This document shows positions 1 through 10,848 of a DNA stretch of 64,000 nucleotides, one piece after another; the stretch's first letter is position 1, and each line of letters begins with the position of its first letter. The stretch is from CAVPTL01 sp963794415. Its GTDB lineage: Bacteria > Actinomycetota > Thermoleophilia > Gaiellales > JAICJC01. The translations under genes and the position numbers were made by a program. The stretch lies in NCBI GenBank assembly GCA_963794415.1, contig CAWCDI010000001.1, positions 372,001 through 436,000 on the forward strand, written 5' to 3'. Under the pieces are notes generated by a model that did not search any database, was not told the origin of the DNA, and saw nothing but the letters and a program-made list of their open reading frames with translations.

Positions 1-466
1 CAGCAGTCCCTGTGGTGCCCAGCGCGACCGCGCGCGTGAGCCATCGGTGCTTCATGCTTCTCCTCCTCGGGTGCCTTCATCGGCACGTGGCTGGAACCTG
101 GCCTCGGAGCGTTCCCAGAGACCCCCGGCGGCACATTACTCCCCGAAACCTCACACGTCCAGTAGGAAACTCAGAAGTTGTCCCAGCTGATACCGGAGTA
201 CACCAAAGAGAGATTTTCGTGACGATCCAGCGGCACGGTGACGTGCACGTCCGGATGGAGAAATAGGCGCAATTCCACGCGCATTGGTCACAAAGACCCC
301 CTCGAATGAGGGCAGATCCGACACATTCGGCGGCCTCTGACGGGCCGGGATCGCGATGCCCGGAGGGGTAGTGCATCTGACCACACAATTTCACGCATGC
401 GGAAGAATTCCGGGGTGGTCGTGGGAGGCCGGCCGTCGATCTCGATGCGAAAGATGCGGCGTGCGC
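1..466. other. No gene recognised
   Basis: The first 466 bases hold only short open frames without a family signature, a convincing ribosome-binding site or the codon bias of the neighbouring genes. Base composition looks less GC-rich than the flanking sequence. It could be the promoter region of a gene to the left of the window or eroded sequence. I see no RNA gene or repeat in it. Confidence 0.5.
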
Positions 467-844
467 TCAGTTCAGATGCCGTCGCGCCCGCTCGATGACG
501 GCCGGCGGGCCGGCGACCACCGCGTAGGAGCCCTCCCAGTCGTCAGCCTGAAGCGCGTAGTCGATGGCATCCTCGAGGCGCGCGACGGTGAACACGAAGT
601 CCTCGCCGAAGCCGAACTCCTCGAGCGCGCGCATCGCGAAATCCGCGCCGCTCTCGCTCTCGGCGTCGAAGCACACGATCTCGGCCAGCCCCGGCCAGAG
701 GGCGTGGAAGATCTGGCGGGCTTCGGCACCGAGGTCTGCCGAGACGACGGCGACGAACTGCGCGTCGGGCTGCTCGCGCGCGAGCCTCGCGGCGGCTTCG
801 AGCGCCTCTGCCTCGGTGGTGATCTCAACCAGCTGGATCTGCAT
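467..844 (-). CDS. Hypothetical protein, 125 aa
   Basis: Small acidic alpha/beta protein that I cannot assign to a family. It has no signal peptide or membrane segment. The N-terminus (MQIQLVEITTEAEALEAAAR) reads like a beta strand followed by a helix, and the body alternates strands (QFVAVVSADL, IVCFDAES, DFVFTVARL, SYAVVAGPPAV) with helices, so a soluble Rossmann-like or flavodoxin-like fold is plausible. Codon use matches the neighbours. It is transcribed away from the dodecin gene; the 77 bp between the two starts should hold both promoters. Coding status rests on the open frame and composition, not on a recognised homologue. Confidence 0.6.
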   Translation of the reverse strand: MQIQLVEITTEAEALEAAARLAREQPDAQFVAVVSADLGAEARQIFHALWPGLAEIVCFDAESESGADFAMRALEEFGFGEDFVFTVARLEDAIDYALQADDWEGSYAVVAGPPAVIERARRHLN

Positions 845-921
845 GAAGGGGCAAGACTAGCGAGGCGGCCGCGTGGCATACTCGAATCTCGGATCCCGCT
901 TTTTGGCAAAGGAGCGTGCTC

Positions 922-1122
922 ATGAGCGTTGCAAAGACCATCGAGCTGACCGCGACGTCGTCCGAGGGCTTCGAGGCAGCCATCGCCGAGGCCGTCACCA
1001 AGGCCGGCGAGACGCTGAGAAACGTCGAGGGCGCGTGGGTGAAGGAGCAGAAGGTGCTCATCCGCGACGGCAAGATCACCGGCTACCGCGTGCACCTCGA
1101 GGTCACGTTCGTGCTGGACTAG
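922..1122 (+). CDS. Dodecin family flavin-binding protein, 66 aa
   Basis: Dodecins are about 65-75 residues and assemble into hollow dodecamers that bind flavin dimers, storing FMN/FAD or shielding the cell from their photochemistry. The sequence has the family layout: an N-terminal strand (KTIELTATSSEGFEAAI), one helix, then the strand pair with GAWVKEQKV and the final strand YRVHLEVTFVL. The tryptophan in GAWVKEQ fits the residue that stacks on the flavin. ATG at 922 is preferred over an in-frame GTG at 916 because AAAGGAG at 908-914 lies at proper spacing from it. The last 20 bases overlap the end of the convergent DUF2252 gene. Confidence 0.9.
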   Translation: MSVAKTIELTATSSEGFEAAIAEAVTKAGETLRNVEGAWVKEQKVLIRDGKITGYRVHLEVTFVLD

Positions 1123-2494
1123 CGAACGGGAGCTCGCCGCGTGCAACTGCGGCCTGCATGGCGGCGTAGTCCAGCTCGTTCTGCTCGGCGTAGGCGACGG
1201 CGAACGCGGCGAGCGCCTGGTCGAACGTGTCGCGCTTGCCCAGGTAGGCGGCGATCGCGACCCGGTCGCCCGACCGCGCGTGGGCCCGCGCGAGCGTCCA
1301 GCCGCACATCCGCGCCCAGAGCTCCATGCCCTCGCGCGTCATGGTGCCGACGTCGGCCGAGCCCTTCCAGTCGCGCAGCTGACGCACGTAGTAGTCACCC
1401 CTCACGCTCTCCCACGAGACCCGCTCCCAGCCGAGGAAGATGTCGCTCGAGGCCTGCATCAGCCGCTGGCCCATCACCACCCGCTGCGCGTGGTTCTCAT
1501 ACTCGCTCGGTGCCGTGAACTCCTCCAGCACCGATGCCTCGGCCTGCTTGATCTGCAGGAAGAGCGGGGTGGAGTGGGCCTGATCGAGCAGGAGCGCGAT
1601 GTATGACCGCGTGCCGACGCTCCCGACACCGACCACCTTCCGTGCGAGCTGCTCCACCGTGTACTGCCCCACCAGCCGGCGCCGCGCCGGATTGAGCGTT
1701 GCCTGGTAGGCGGTGAAGGTCGTGTGCAGCCAGTCGGCCTCGATCGACGGGTCGGCGCCTGGCGGGTAGAGGTTGTCGAACGGCACGATCAGCGGCGGGT
1801 CGCTCACGATGCGCGGCCGCCCATCGACCATCACGCAGAGCTTCTCGAACGCCTGCATGCTGTCGTGGGCGCGCGCCTTGGAGATGGCGTGCCACACGGC
1901 GGGAGTCTTCCGGCGGTCGAGCAGGAGCTGGAACCGCGGCAGGATGGCGTCCATGTCGAGGTGCGCGTACCAGACCTCGAGCATCGGGAGCTCCGCGAAC
2001 TCGCGCATCGTCTCGCGGTAGGAGCGCATCGAGCGAAGCACGGTCCTCGTGCGCTCCTTCTGGCTGAACCCGGCGTCGCGGCCGGCGATCTCGAGGCTCG
2101 CGGCGAGCCGTTTCACGTCCCACTCCCACGGCCCCGGCGCCGTCTCGTCGAAGTCGTTCACGTCGAAGACGAGGCGCCGCTCGGCCGACCCGAAGATGCC
2201 GAAGTTGGAGAGGTGCGCATCGCCGCAGAGCTGCACCGTGATGCCCGAGCTCGGCGTCCCGGCGAGGTCGGCCGCCATCGGCAGCGCCGCACCGCGGAAG
2301 TACGAGAACGGCGAGACCAGCATCCTTGCGTGCCGGATCGGGACGAGCTCTGGCACGCGGGTGGCGGCCTGGCGCTTGAGGAGCTCGACGGGTGAGACGC
2401 GGCCGGCGGCCGGATTCCAGGCTGCGTGGCTGGAGCGAGGCACGGCGTCTCGCAGGCTCCTGCCGTTGTGCGCGCTCTCGGTGACCGCTGACAT
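1103..2494 (-). CDS. DUF2252 family protein, 463 aa
   Basis: Belongs to the DUF2252 (COG4320) family, recognised from RSSHAAWNPA, LVPIRHARMLVSPFSYFRGA, the conserved CGDAHLSNFG and the FDVNDFDET block. The last two resemble the catalytic loop (GDxHxxN) and metal-binding DFD/DFN segment of aminoglycoside-phosphotransferase-like kinases; this is inference, since no reaction is established for the family. The length is typical. No signal peptide or TM segment. ATG at 2494 is chosen; an in-frame ATG at 2506 is equally possible and neither has a clear Shine-Dalgarno. The 3' end overlaps dodecin by 20 bases; the start faces a small membrane-protein gene 52 bases away. Confidence 0.85.
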   Translation of the reverse strand: MSAVTESAHNGRSLRDAVPRSSHAAWNPAAGRVSPVELLKRQAATRVPELVPIRHARMLVSPFSYFRGAALPMAADLAGTPSSGITVQLCGDAHLSNFGIFGSAERRLVFDVNDFDETAPGPWEWDVKRLAASLEIAGRDAGFSQKERTRTVLRSMRSYRETMREFAELPMLEVWYAHLDMDAILPRFQLLLDRRKTPAVWHAISKARAHDSMQAFEKLCVMVDGRPRIVSDPPLIVPFDNLYPPGADPSIEADWLHTTFTAYQATLNPARRRLVGQYTVEQLARKVVGVGSVGTRSYIALLLDQAHSTPLFLQIKQAEASVLEEFTAPSEYENHAQRVVMGQRLMQASSDIFLGWERVSWESVRGDYYVRQLRDWKGSADVGTMTREGMELWARMCGWTLARAHARSGDRVAIAAYLGKRDTFDQALAAFAVAYAEQNELDYAAMQAAVARGELPFASPART

Positions 2495-2546
2495 CCGGTC
2501 GAGCATATATCGCTCTACCGCGCCGGAGCGGGTGTACGATCGCGCC

Positions 2547-3029
2547 GTGATCGAGGGCTGGGAGTCATATTTCGTCGCGCAGGCAGGTGCCGCCGCGGCG
2601 CTCGCGGGGCTCGTGTTCGTGGCGCTCTCGATCAACCTGGAGAAGATCCTCGAGCTGCCGGGGCTGCCGGGGCGGGCCGCGGAGGCGATCATCCTGATGG
2701 TGCTGCCGGTGTTCACGGCACTCGTGGCGCTGGTGCCCTACCAGTCGCAGCGGCGGCTCGGCATCGAGTTCGTGATCGTCAGCCTGTTCGCGCTCGCGCT
2801 GCTCGCCTCCATCCTCAGGGCGGCGCTCGACATCCACCCGAGACGTCCGCTGAAGGAGTTCATCGCGCGGCCGCTCGCGAGCGTGGCGGTGCTCGTGGTG
2901 CTCATCGGCGGCGTGGTGCTGATCTCGGGGTCGGGCACCGGGCTGGACTGGCAGCTGGCCGGAGCGCTTGCGTGCCTCCTCGTCGGCATCACCGATGCGT
3001 GGGTGCTTCTCGTCGAGATCCTGCGCTAG
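2547..3029 (+). CDS. Small integral membrane protein, 160 aa
   Basis: Four hydrophobic segments can be seen: AAAALAGLVFVALSINL near the N-terminus, AIILMVLPVFTALVALV, FVIVSLFALALLASIL, then VAVLVVLIGGVVLISG and LAGALACLLVGITDAWVLLV at the end. N-terminal WESYFVAQAGAAAALAGL recurs in unannotated actinobacterial and proteobacterial membrane proteins. Start GTG at 2547 gives MIEGWESYF; the frame is open far upstream, but those codons lie antisense to the DUF2252 gene and are not protein-like. It ends 20 bases before the cNMP/thioredoxin-reductase-like gene, so the two may be co-transcribed. Function unknown. Confidence 0.75.
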   Translation: MIEGWESYFVAQAGAAAALAGLVFVALSINLEKILELPGLPGRAAEAIILMVLPVFTALVALVPYQSQRRLGIEFVIVSLFALALLASILRAALDIHPRRPLKEFIARPLASVAVLVVLIGGVVLISGSGTGLDWQLAGALACLLVGITDAWVLLVEILR

Positions 3030-3049
3030 TCGTCGGGTAGAGTCTGCTT

Positions 3050-4720
3050 GTGGTCACCCAGGACGAGATTGCCGGAGTCTCCATCTTCGCAGTGCTCGAC
3101 GAGACCGAGCGTGAGCGGCTCTCCCGGCTGGCGGCAGACATCCACCTCGACCCGGGCGAGTTCCTCATCCACGCGGGCGAGGACAGGGCGCTCTTCGCCG
3201 TGCTCGAGGGCCACGTCGAGACCGTCGCGGTCAAGGACGGCATCGAGCGGATCGTGGGCGGACGTGATGCCGGCGACCTGATCGGAGAGGTGCCGATGAC
3301 GCTCGGCACGACGTTCCCGTTCGGGTTCCGCGCCGCGGTGCCGACGCGCGTGATGCGGGTCTCCGCGCAGGACTACTACGCGATCGTCTCGACCACGCCC
3401 GAGGTCGGCGTCAAGCTGGGCGAGATCGCGCGCGAGCGCATCGGCGGCCTCCAGGGCATCACCGCCGACCAGCCGCCGGCACGGGCGATCGTGGTCGGCC
3501 AGCGGTTCGAGGCGTCGTGCTCGCAGCTACGCCGGTTCCTCGACCGAAACCAGGTCACGTTTCGGTGGATCACGCCCGGCTCGCCCGGCGCCGAGGATCA
3601 GTGGGGCGGGCCGCTGCCGCCGGCGGAGGACTGCCCGGTGATCCGCGTGGTGAACGGCAAGACCGTCGTTCGGCCGCAGCTGAGCCGCGTGGCCGAGCTG
3701 CTCGGCCTGCCGACCGAGCCGGCTGAGGCCGAGTACGACGCCGTGATCATCGGTGCAGGCCCCGCAGGCCTCGCCGCCGCGGTGTACGGCGCGTCCGAGG
3801 GCCTTCGCACGATCGTGGTGGAGCGCGAGGCTCCGGGTGGGCAGGCCGGCTCGTCGTCGCGCATCGAGAACTACCTGGGATTCCCGTCGGGAGTCTCCGG
3901 CGAGGAGCTCGCAAGCCGCGCGCTTCAGCAGGCCCGTCGGCTGGGCGCGGAGATCCTCGTGACGCGCTCGATCACGCGCATCGATGCGGGTACGCGGCAG
4001 GTGTACCTGGACGGCGGCGACGTGCTGAAGGCGCGGACGATCATCCTGGCGTGCGGCGTGGCGTGGCGGCGCCTGCCGATCGAGGGCTTCGACCAGCTGG
4101 TGGGCAAGGGCATCTCCTACGGGGCGGCGCGCAGCGAGGCGTCGAGCTCCCACGGGCTGGACGTGCACATCCTGGGCGCGGGGAACTCTGCCGGCCAGGC
4201 GGCGCTCTTCTTCTCGAGCTATGCGAAGAGCGTGACCATCCTCTGCCGCGGCCAGAACCTGGAGAAGAGCATGTCGCGCTACCTCGTGGATCAGGTGAGC
4301 CACCGCGAGAACATCCGGGCGATCTTCGGCGCGGAGGCCGCGGCCGTGCACGGCGAGGACGCCCTCGAGGCGATCGACATCAAGGATCGCGCGACGGGCG
4401 AGATCTCACAGCTCCCGTCCGGCGGGCTCTTCGTGTTCATCGGCGCCGACGCCGAGACGGGATGGCTGCCGCCCGAGATCGCCCTCGATCCCAACGGCTA
4501 CGTGCTCACGGGCCTGGACGTGCCCGAGGACGCGCGCCAGGCGGGCGATCGCGACCCCTACCTGCTGGAGACCAGCGTCCCGGGCGTGTTCGCGTGCGGC
4601 GACGTGCGGTTCGGCCCGGTGAAGCGCGTGGCCGCGGCGGTGGGTGAGGGCAGCATGGCCATCGCGTTCGTGCACCAGTACCTGCGCCGCGAGGCCGAGC
4701 GCTCCGTCACCACGACCTGA
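3050..4720 (+). CDS. Cyclic-nucleotide-binding domain fused to thioredoxin-reductase-like flavoprotein, 556 aa
   Basis: Three parts. Residues 1-130 form a cyclic-nucleotide-binding (CRP-like) domain (FAVLDETERERLSRLA, GEFLIHAGED, GDLIGEVPMTLG). Residues about 145-225 look thioredoxin/glutaredoxin-like (ARAIVVGQRFEASCSQLRRF to CPVIRVVNGKTVVRP). Residues about 228-556 are a class II pyridine nucleotide-disulfide reductase: FAD motif VIIGAGPAGLAAAVYGASEG, NAD(P)H motif HILGAGNSAGQAALFF and the C-terminal FACGDVRFGPVKRVAAAVGEG. The CxxC redox pair of true thioredoxin reductases is missing; its place reads YGAARSEASS. The protein is therefore probably a ligand-gated flavin oxidoreductase or sensor rather than a thioredoxin reductase. 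Start is GTG. The 3' end overlaps the convergent VOC gene by 14 bases. Confidence 0.88.
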   Translation: MVTQDEIAGVSIFAVLDETERERLSRLAADIHLDPGEFLIHAGEDRALFAVLEGHVETVAVKDGIERIVGGRDAGDLIGEVPMTLGTTFPFGFRAAVPTRVMRVSAQDYYAIVSTTPEVGVKLGEIARERIGGLQGITADQPPARAIVVGQRFEASCSQLRRFLDRNQVTFRWITPGSPGAEDQWGGPLPPAEDCPVIRVVNGKTVVRPQLSRVAELLGLPTEPAEAEYDAVIIGAGPAGLAAAVYGASEGLRTIVVEREAPGGQAGSSSRIENYLGFPSGVSGEELASRALQQARRLGAEILVTRSITRIDAGTRQVYLDGGDVLKARTIILACGVAWRRLPIEGFDQLVGKGISYGAARSEASSSHGLDVHILGAGNSAGQAALFFSSYAKSVTILCRGQNLEKSMSRYLVDQVSHRENIRAIFGAEAAAVHGEDALEAIDIKDRATGEISQLPSGGLFVFIGADAETGWLPPEIALDPNGYVLTGLDVPEDARQAGDRDPYLLETSVPGVFACGDVRFGPVKRVAAAVGEGSMAIAFVHQYLRREAERSVTTT

Positions 4721-5123
4721 CGGTGACGCCGCCCCACTCCTCGGGCTCGACGTCGCGCACGCCCTGCGTGAGCTCCCAGCGGTGGCCGGCCGGATCCTCG
4801 ACCACGCCCGACCGCTCGCCGTAGACGAACGTCTGCAGCTCCTCGATGACCACGGCGCCGTGCTCGCGAGCACGCGCGAAGGCGGCATCGACGTCCTCGA
4901 CGCGCACCTTGATGAGCGCCGGGGCGATCGGCTCACCGTGCGACTCCGCCGCGACTACGGCCCCGCCGTCACCGGCGCTCATCTGCGCCCGGTGGCCCTC
5001 GCCGATGCGCACCCGCTCCTGAAACCCGAGCGCCGCCTCGAGCCAGGCGACTGCTGCGCGGACGTCCGGATAGAGGAGCACCGGCGTGATGGCAGGCGGT
5101 GGTGCAGAGCGATTCTTCGGCAC
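4707..5123 (-). CDS. VOC-family (glyoxalase/bleomycin-resistance-like) protein, 138 aa
   Basis: Single vicinal-oxygen-chelate domain of normal length with the two beta-alpha-beta-beta-beta modules: TPVLLYPDVRAAVAWLEAAL with GFQERVRIGEGHRAQM, then LIKVRVEDVDAAFARAREHG and YGERSGVVEDPAGHRWELTQ. The histidine in DPAGHRWEL and the glutamate in WELTQ are in usual metal-ligand or substrate positions. It resembles the PhnB/YcdN-like uncharacterised group, so the substrate cannot be named. The start faces the potassium-channel gene 38 bases away; the stop lies inside the end of the convergent flavoprotein gene. Confidence 0.85.
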   Translation of the reverse strand: MPKNRSAPPPAITPVLLYPDVRAAVAWLEAALGFQERVRIGEGHRAQMSAGDGGAVVAAESHGEPIAPALIKVRVEDVDAAFARAREHGAVVIEELQTFVYGERSGVVEDPAGHRWELTQGVRDVEPEEWGGVTVRSW

Positions 5124-5161
5124 CCCCGGAGGGTACAGGTCGGGCGAGGCGAATCACCAGG

Positions 5162-5578
5162 ATGATGACACACCACCACGAGTCACTCGTCGAGCGCCGC
5201 GCCAACAAGATCGCCAACGCGCGCTCGGTCACGTTCGGCCTTGCGCTGACGTTCCTCGGCCTGGCGTGCCTCGGCGCGGTCTTCATGCGGTTTGCCGACT
5301 CCGAGCACTTCCCGACGTTCGGCTCGGCGGTGTGGTGGGCGCTCCAGACGATCACGACCGTCGGCTACGGCGACGCCGTCCCCACCAGCTCCTGGGGCAA
5401 GGTGGTGGCGGGCGTCGAGATGGTCATCGGCGTCTCGTTCATCGCCTTCCTCACCGCGACGGTGACGAGCACCGTGGTCCAGCGCAGCGCAGGCGACCAG
5501 CAGGACGAGGTCATCGCCGCCATCTCGGCCCTGAACGAGCGGCTCGACCGGATAGAATCGAAGCTTCCCAATGGCTGA
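5162..5578 (+). CDS. Two-TM potassium channel, 138 aa
   Basis: Minimal K+ channel subunit: TM1 (FGLALTFLGLACLGAVFM), a pore helix plus the canonical selectivity filter TTVGYGD in WWALQTITTVGYGDAVP, and TM2 (GVEMVIGVSFIAFLTATV). The cytoplasmic tail (DEVIAAISALNERLDRIESK) has heptad spacing and probably forms the tetramer coiled coil; there is no RCK/TrkA nucleotide domain. ATG at 5162 (MMTHHHESL) is preferred to an upstream GTG at 5099, which would add 21 residues overlapping the divergent VOC gene. The gene overlaps the dienelactone-hydrolase gene by 8 bases, which suggests one transcript. Confidence 0.9.
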   Translation: MMTHHHESLVERRANKIANARSVTFGLALTFLGLACLGAVFMRFADSEHFPTFGSAVWWALQTITTVGYGDAVPTSSWGKVVAGVEMVIGVSFIAFLTATVTSTVVQRSAGDQQDEVIAAISALNERLDRIESKLPNG

Positions 5579-6137
5579 GATCCTGCTCTTCCATCACGCC
5601 CAGGGACTGACGCCGGGCGTTGAGGCGTTCGCCGATGACCTTCGCGCCGCCGGCCACACCGTGCACGCGCCCGATCTCTACGCCGGCAGGACGTTCGACG
5701 ACCTGGACGAGGGCGTCGCGCACGCCCGCGAGATCGGCTTCGGCACCATCCTCGAGGAGAGCACGGCGATCGCCGAGGATCTGCCCAACGAGCTGGTCTA
5801 CATCGGATTCTCGATGGGCGCGATGTCGGCGCAGATGCTGGCCCAGACGCGGCCCGGTGCCATCGGCGCGATCCTGATCCACGGCGCCATCCCGCTCGCG
5901 GAGTTCGGCGACGGCACGTGGCCGGACGAGGTCGCGCTCCAGATCCACACGATGGCCGACGACGGCTGGGGCGACGCCGACGTCGCCCGCGAGCTGGACG
6001 CGGTCATCGACCAGGCCGAGGTCTACATCTACCCCGGCGACGTGCACCTCTTCACCGATCGCAGCCTCGCCGCCTACGACGAGGCGGCCGCAGCGCTCGT
6101 CATGCAGCGCGTCCTTGCGCTCCTCGCCACGGCGTAG
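5571..6137 (+). CDS. Dienelactone hydrolase family protein, 188 aa
   Basis: Short alpha/beta hydrolase of the dienelactone hydrolase family. Visible elements: first strand ILLFHHAQGLTPG, the segment HAPDLYAGRTFDDLDEGV, a nucleophile elbow in YIGFSMGAMSAQ (serine within G-F-S-M-G), the aspartate region HTMADDGWGD and the catalytic histidine in YPGDVHLFTDRS. Classical dienelactone hydrolases use cysteine as nucleophile; this one has serine, as in many uncharacterised relatives. Slightly shorter than the usual 230 residues. The substrate is unknown. The start overlaps the end of the potassium-channel gene by 8 bases. Confidence 0.87.
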   Translation: MAEILLFHHAQGLTPGVEAFADDLRAAGHTVHAPDLYAGRTFDDLDEGVAHAREIGFGTILEESTAIAEDLPNELVYIGFSMGAMSAQMLAQTRPGAIGAILIHGAIPLAEFGDGTWPDEVALQIHTMADDGWGDADVARELDAVIDQAEVYIYPGDVHLFTDRSLAAYDEAAAALVMQRVLALLATA

Positions 6138-6139
6138 CG

Positions 6140-7074
6140 CTATTCGCCTGCGAACACCGTTGACCAGTCGCGCTTCATGCTGATCACCGTCCAGTCGTCC
6201 GTCGCGGCCTGCTCGAGCGACTTCTCGGCGCCGCCCGTGTACTCGAACTCCCGCTCGGCGTCGTCGTGGAGCAGCAGCAAGCGCAGCGCGGGCCTGTCCC
6301 TGCCCCCTGCGAAGCGCAGCATCGGGATGTCGCCGTTCGAGTTGCCGCCCGCGATGATCGGCCGCCGGCCGATGCGGCTCCAGATCCGCACGGGCTTCAC
6401 CGGCCCGTCGTCGAAGACGTCCATCTCGGCCGCGTAGGAGAGCGTGCCGCCATGCTCGTCGTCGAGGTAGCGAAGGCCGGTGGAGCTACCGATGATGCGC
6501 TCCGCCGGGATCCCGTACATCCCCTCGGTGACCGGGCGCATGAAGTCGCGATCCCCGCCCGAGGCGATGTAGCTGGTGAAGCCGTTCTGCTCGAGGTAGC
6601 CGAGCAGCTCGATCATCGGCTGATACCCGGTCTCGGGGTAGGGGCGCGCGAGCGTGGGGTGCTTGCCGTCGTGCAGGTAGGCGTGGGCCGCCGCGGTGTA
6701 GTCGTCCACCGTCGCGCCCGCGAACGCCTGCAGGATGCCGGCCATGAGCACCTTCACGTTGGTGTCGTCACCGTGGTAGTGCTCGGTGATGACCTGGCCG
6801 AGCCAGGCGTAGTCCTTCTCGGCCGCCGCCTTCCACGGCTGCCGCTCCCGAAGCGACGGGTCGGCCGCCGCCATCTCGGCGAACCGCTGCAGCAGGAAGC
6901 CGACCTCCACCGGCATCGGCTTCTCGCACCAGAGCGTGCCGTCGTTGTCGAAGACGGCGATCCGCTCGGCCACCGGGACGTGGTCGGGCCCGGTGCCGTC
7001 GGTCACGCGCTCGACGAACTCGATGATGGCCTGGCGGGTGGGCGTGTCGTGCCAGGACGGAAGGGCGTCCTCGC

Positions 7075-7078
<4 letters not shown>
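6140..7078 (-). CDS. HAD-superfamily phosphatase, 312 aa
   Basis: Haloacid dehalogenase-like hydrolase with all expected motifs: motif I FDNDGTLWCEKP (catalytic aspartates of DxDGT), motif II serine/threonine in SYIASGGDRDFM, and the motif IV acid in AGGNSNGDIPMLR. It resembles the phosphoserine-phosphatase-like group that often sits beside sulfatases. It has no signal peptide, so it acts in the cytoplasm. Its ATG overlaps the TGA of the upstream arylsulfatase (ATGA at 7075-7078), so the two are translationally coupled and probably share a function, with the HAD enzyme working on a phosphorylated product or regulator; that link is inference. Confidence 0.88.
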
Positions 7079-9429
<2,351 letters not shown>

Positions 9430-9466
9430 GCCAATCGCCCCCGATCGATGTATGCGTGGCGTGAGC

Positions 9467-10786
9467 CTAGCCGCTCTGCGTCACCAGCTTCGAGAATTCT
9501 GCGTCGCCGCGGATCGGATCGAAGTCCGAGTCGTTTGCGGCCATCTCGCGGAAGCCCTCCGACGTCTCGATTGCCTGTCGCAGGTGCTTCACGGCGCCGT
9601 CGGGGTGGCCGGCGAGGCTCTCGCAGCAGGCCAGGTTGTAGAGCGGCGCGCCGAGGCGCGGGTTGGCCTCCACGACGGGGGTTGCCTGGGCGATCAGGGT
9701 CTCGTAGTCGCCTGCCTCGTAGAGCGGGTGAAACGGCGCCCAGATGTGCCAGCCGCGGGGCTCGTAGGCGCTGCCGGGCGTTCCGCCGTAGACCACCAGC
9801 GTGGTGCCGTCCTCCTCCGCGAATGCCGTGCGGGTGGACGCGGGGGCGACCAGCACGAGGGTGCCCGCCGGTGCGGTGATCCGCTCGTCGTCCACCACGA
9901 ACGAGGCCGAGCCCTCGAGCACCACGTAGAGCTCCTCCTGGGTATCGCCCTCGTCGTGCTCGTTCACCAGCCGCTCGCCCGCCGTCGGGGCGGGGAAGGC
10001 GTTCACGCCGAACGACATCACCTCGAGGTGGGCCCCGAGCGGTCGCATCGGTACCCTGCCGTCGCTGATCGTGTCGATCTCACCGACGCGCGTGATCTGG
10101 TAGCCGGGGCCGTCGTGCTCCGAGGGCTCCGCCGGCGCGGCCTCGCCGATGAGCTCCTGGAAGGCGGGATCGTCGCGGATCGGGTCGAAGTCGGAGTCGG
10201 TGCGCGCCATGTCGCGGAACTCGGGGTAGAGCTCGATCGACCGGGTGAGATCGGCCAGCACGGTCTCTGCCGGAGCGCCGGCGAGGCACTCGAAGCAGGC
10301 GACGTTGTAGATCAGGTTCGCGGCCTCGGGATGGCTCTCCGATGCGGCGCGGGCCAGGTCGGCCGCCGCCTGGTAGTTGCCCTCGCGGTACTGCGCCATC
10401 GAGTCGGCGCCGGCTGCCCAGGATGCGTCCCACGGCGGCACCTCATAGGCCGCTCCGGCCTTCGCGCCGGCGACGAGCACGGTGGTCGCGGGCTCGGCGG
10501 CGACGGCGGAGCGCTGCAGCGCCGGGTCGCCGACGAAGATGAGGGTGCCGGCCGGCGCATCGTGCTCGTCGCCGTCAACCGTGAAGGTCGCCCGGCCGCT
10601 CAGCACGAGGTAGAGCTCCTCGTGTTTGGCAAAGGACTCGGTGTGGTCGCTGATGACGCGGTCGCCGGGCTCGTCGCCACGGTAGGCATTCACGCCGAAT
10701 CCGGTGATGCCCAGCTCGTGGCGCACGGGGATCCAGGTGCCGCGGCGGGTGATCTCGTCGATGTGGGCAGCTCGTGTCTCGCTCAT
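9467..10786 (-). CDS. Tandem-duplicated cupin plus TPR-like protein, 439 aa
   Basis: The protein is an internal duplication. Each half has a cupin barrel (first half HEELYLVLSGRATFTVDGDE and APAGTLIFVGDPA; second half QEELYVVLEGSASFVVDDER and APAGTLVLVAPAS) followed by a helical, TPR-like stretch (YNVACFECLAGAPAETV; YNLACCESLAGHPDGAV) and the same closing signature DSDFDPIRDDPAFQELI / DSDFDPIRGDAEFSKLV. The second TPR-like units read as mini-tetratricopeptide repeats. Metal ligands of the cupin are partly kept (HxE type). Function unknown; the gene is upstream of the sulfatase in the same direction with a 37-base gap, so an operon is likely. Confidence 0.85.
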   Translation of the reverse strand: MSETRAAHIDEITRRGTWIPVRHELGITGFGVNAYRGDEPGDRVISDHTESFAKHEELYLVLSGRATFTVDGDEHDAPAGTLIFVGDPALQRSAVAAEPATTVLVAGAKAGAAYEVPPWDASWAAGADSMAQYREGNYQAAADLARAASESHPEAANLIYNVACFECLAGAPAETVLADLTRSIELYPEFRDMARTDSDFDPIRDDPAFQELIGEAAPAEPSEHDGPGYQITRVGEIDTISDGRVPMRPLGAHLEVMSFGVNAFPAPTAGERLVNEHDEGDTQEELYVVLEGSASFVVDDERITAPAGTLVLVAPASTRTAFAEEDGTTLVVYGGTPGSAYEPRGWHIWAPFHPLYEAGDYETLIAQATPVVEANPRLGAPLYNLACCESLAGHPDGAVKHLRQAIETSEGFREMAANDSDFDPIRGDAEFSKLVTQSG

Positions 10787-10848
10787 TGAGGCCTCCTCGT
10801 TGATGCCGGCACGGTGACGATACCCGCAGGCGGGTTAGGATCCACCTC

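Noticed and set aside
1..466. Short frames at 12-266, 77-394, 151-384
   Set aside because: No family, no ribosome-binding site, atypical composition.
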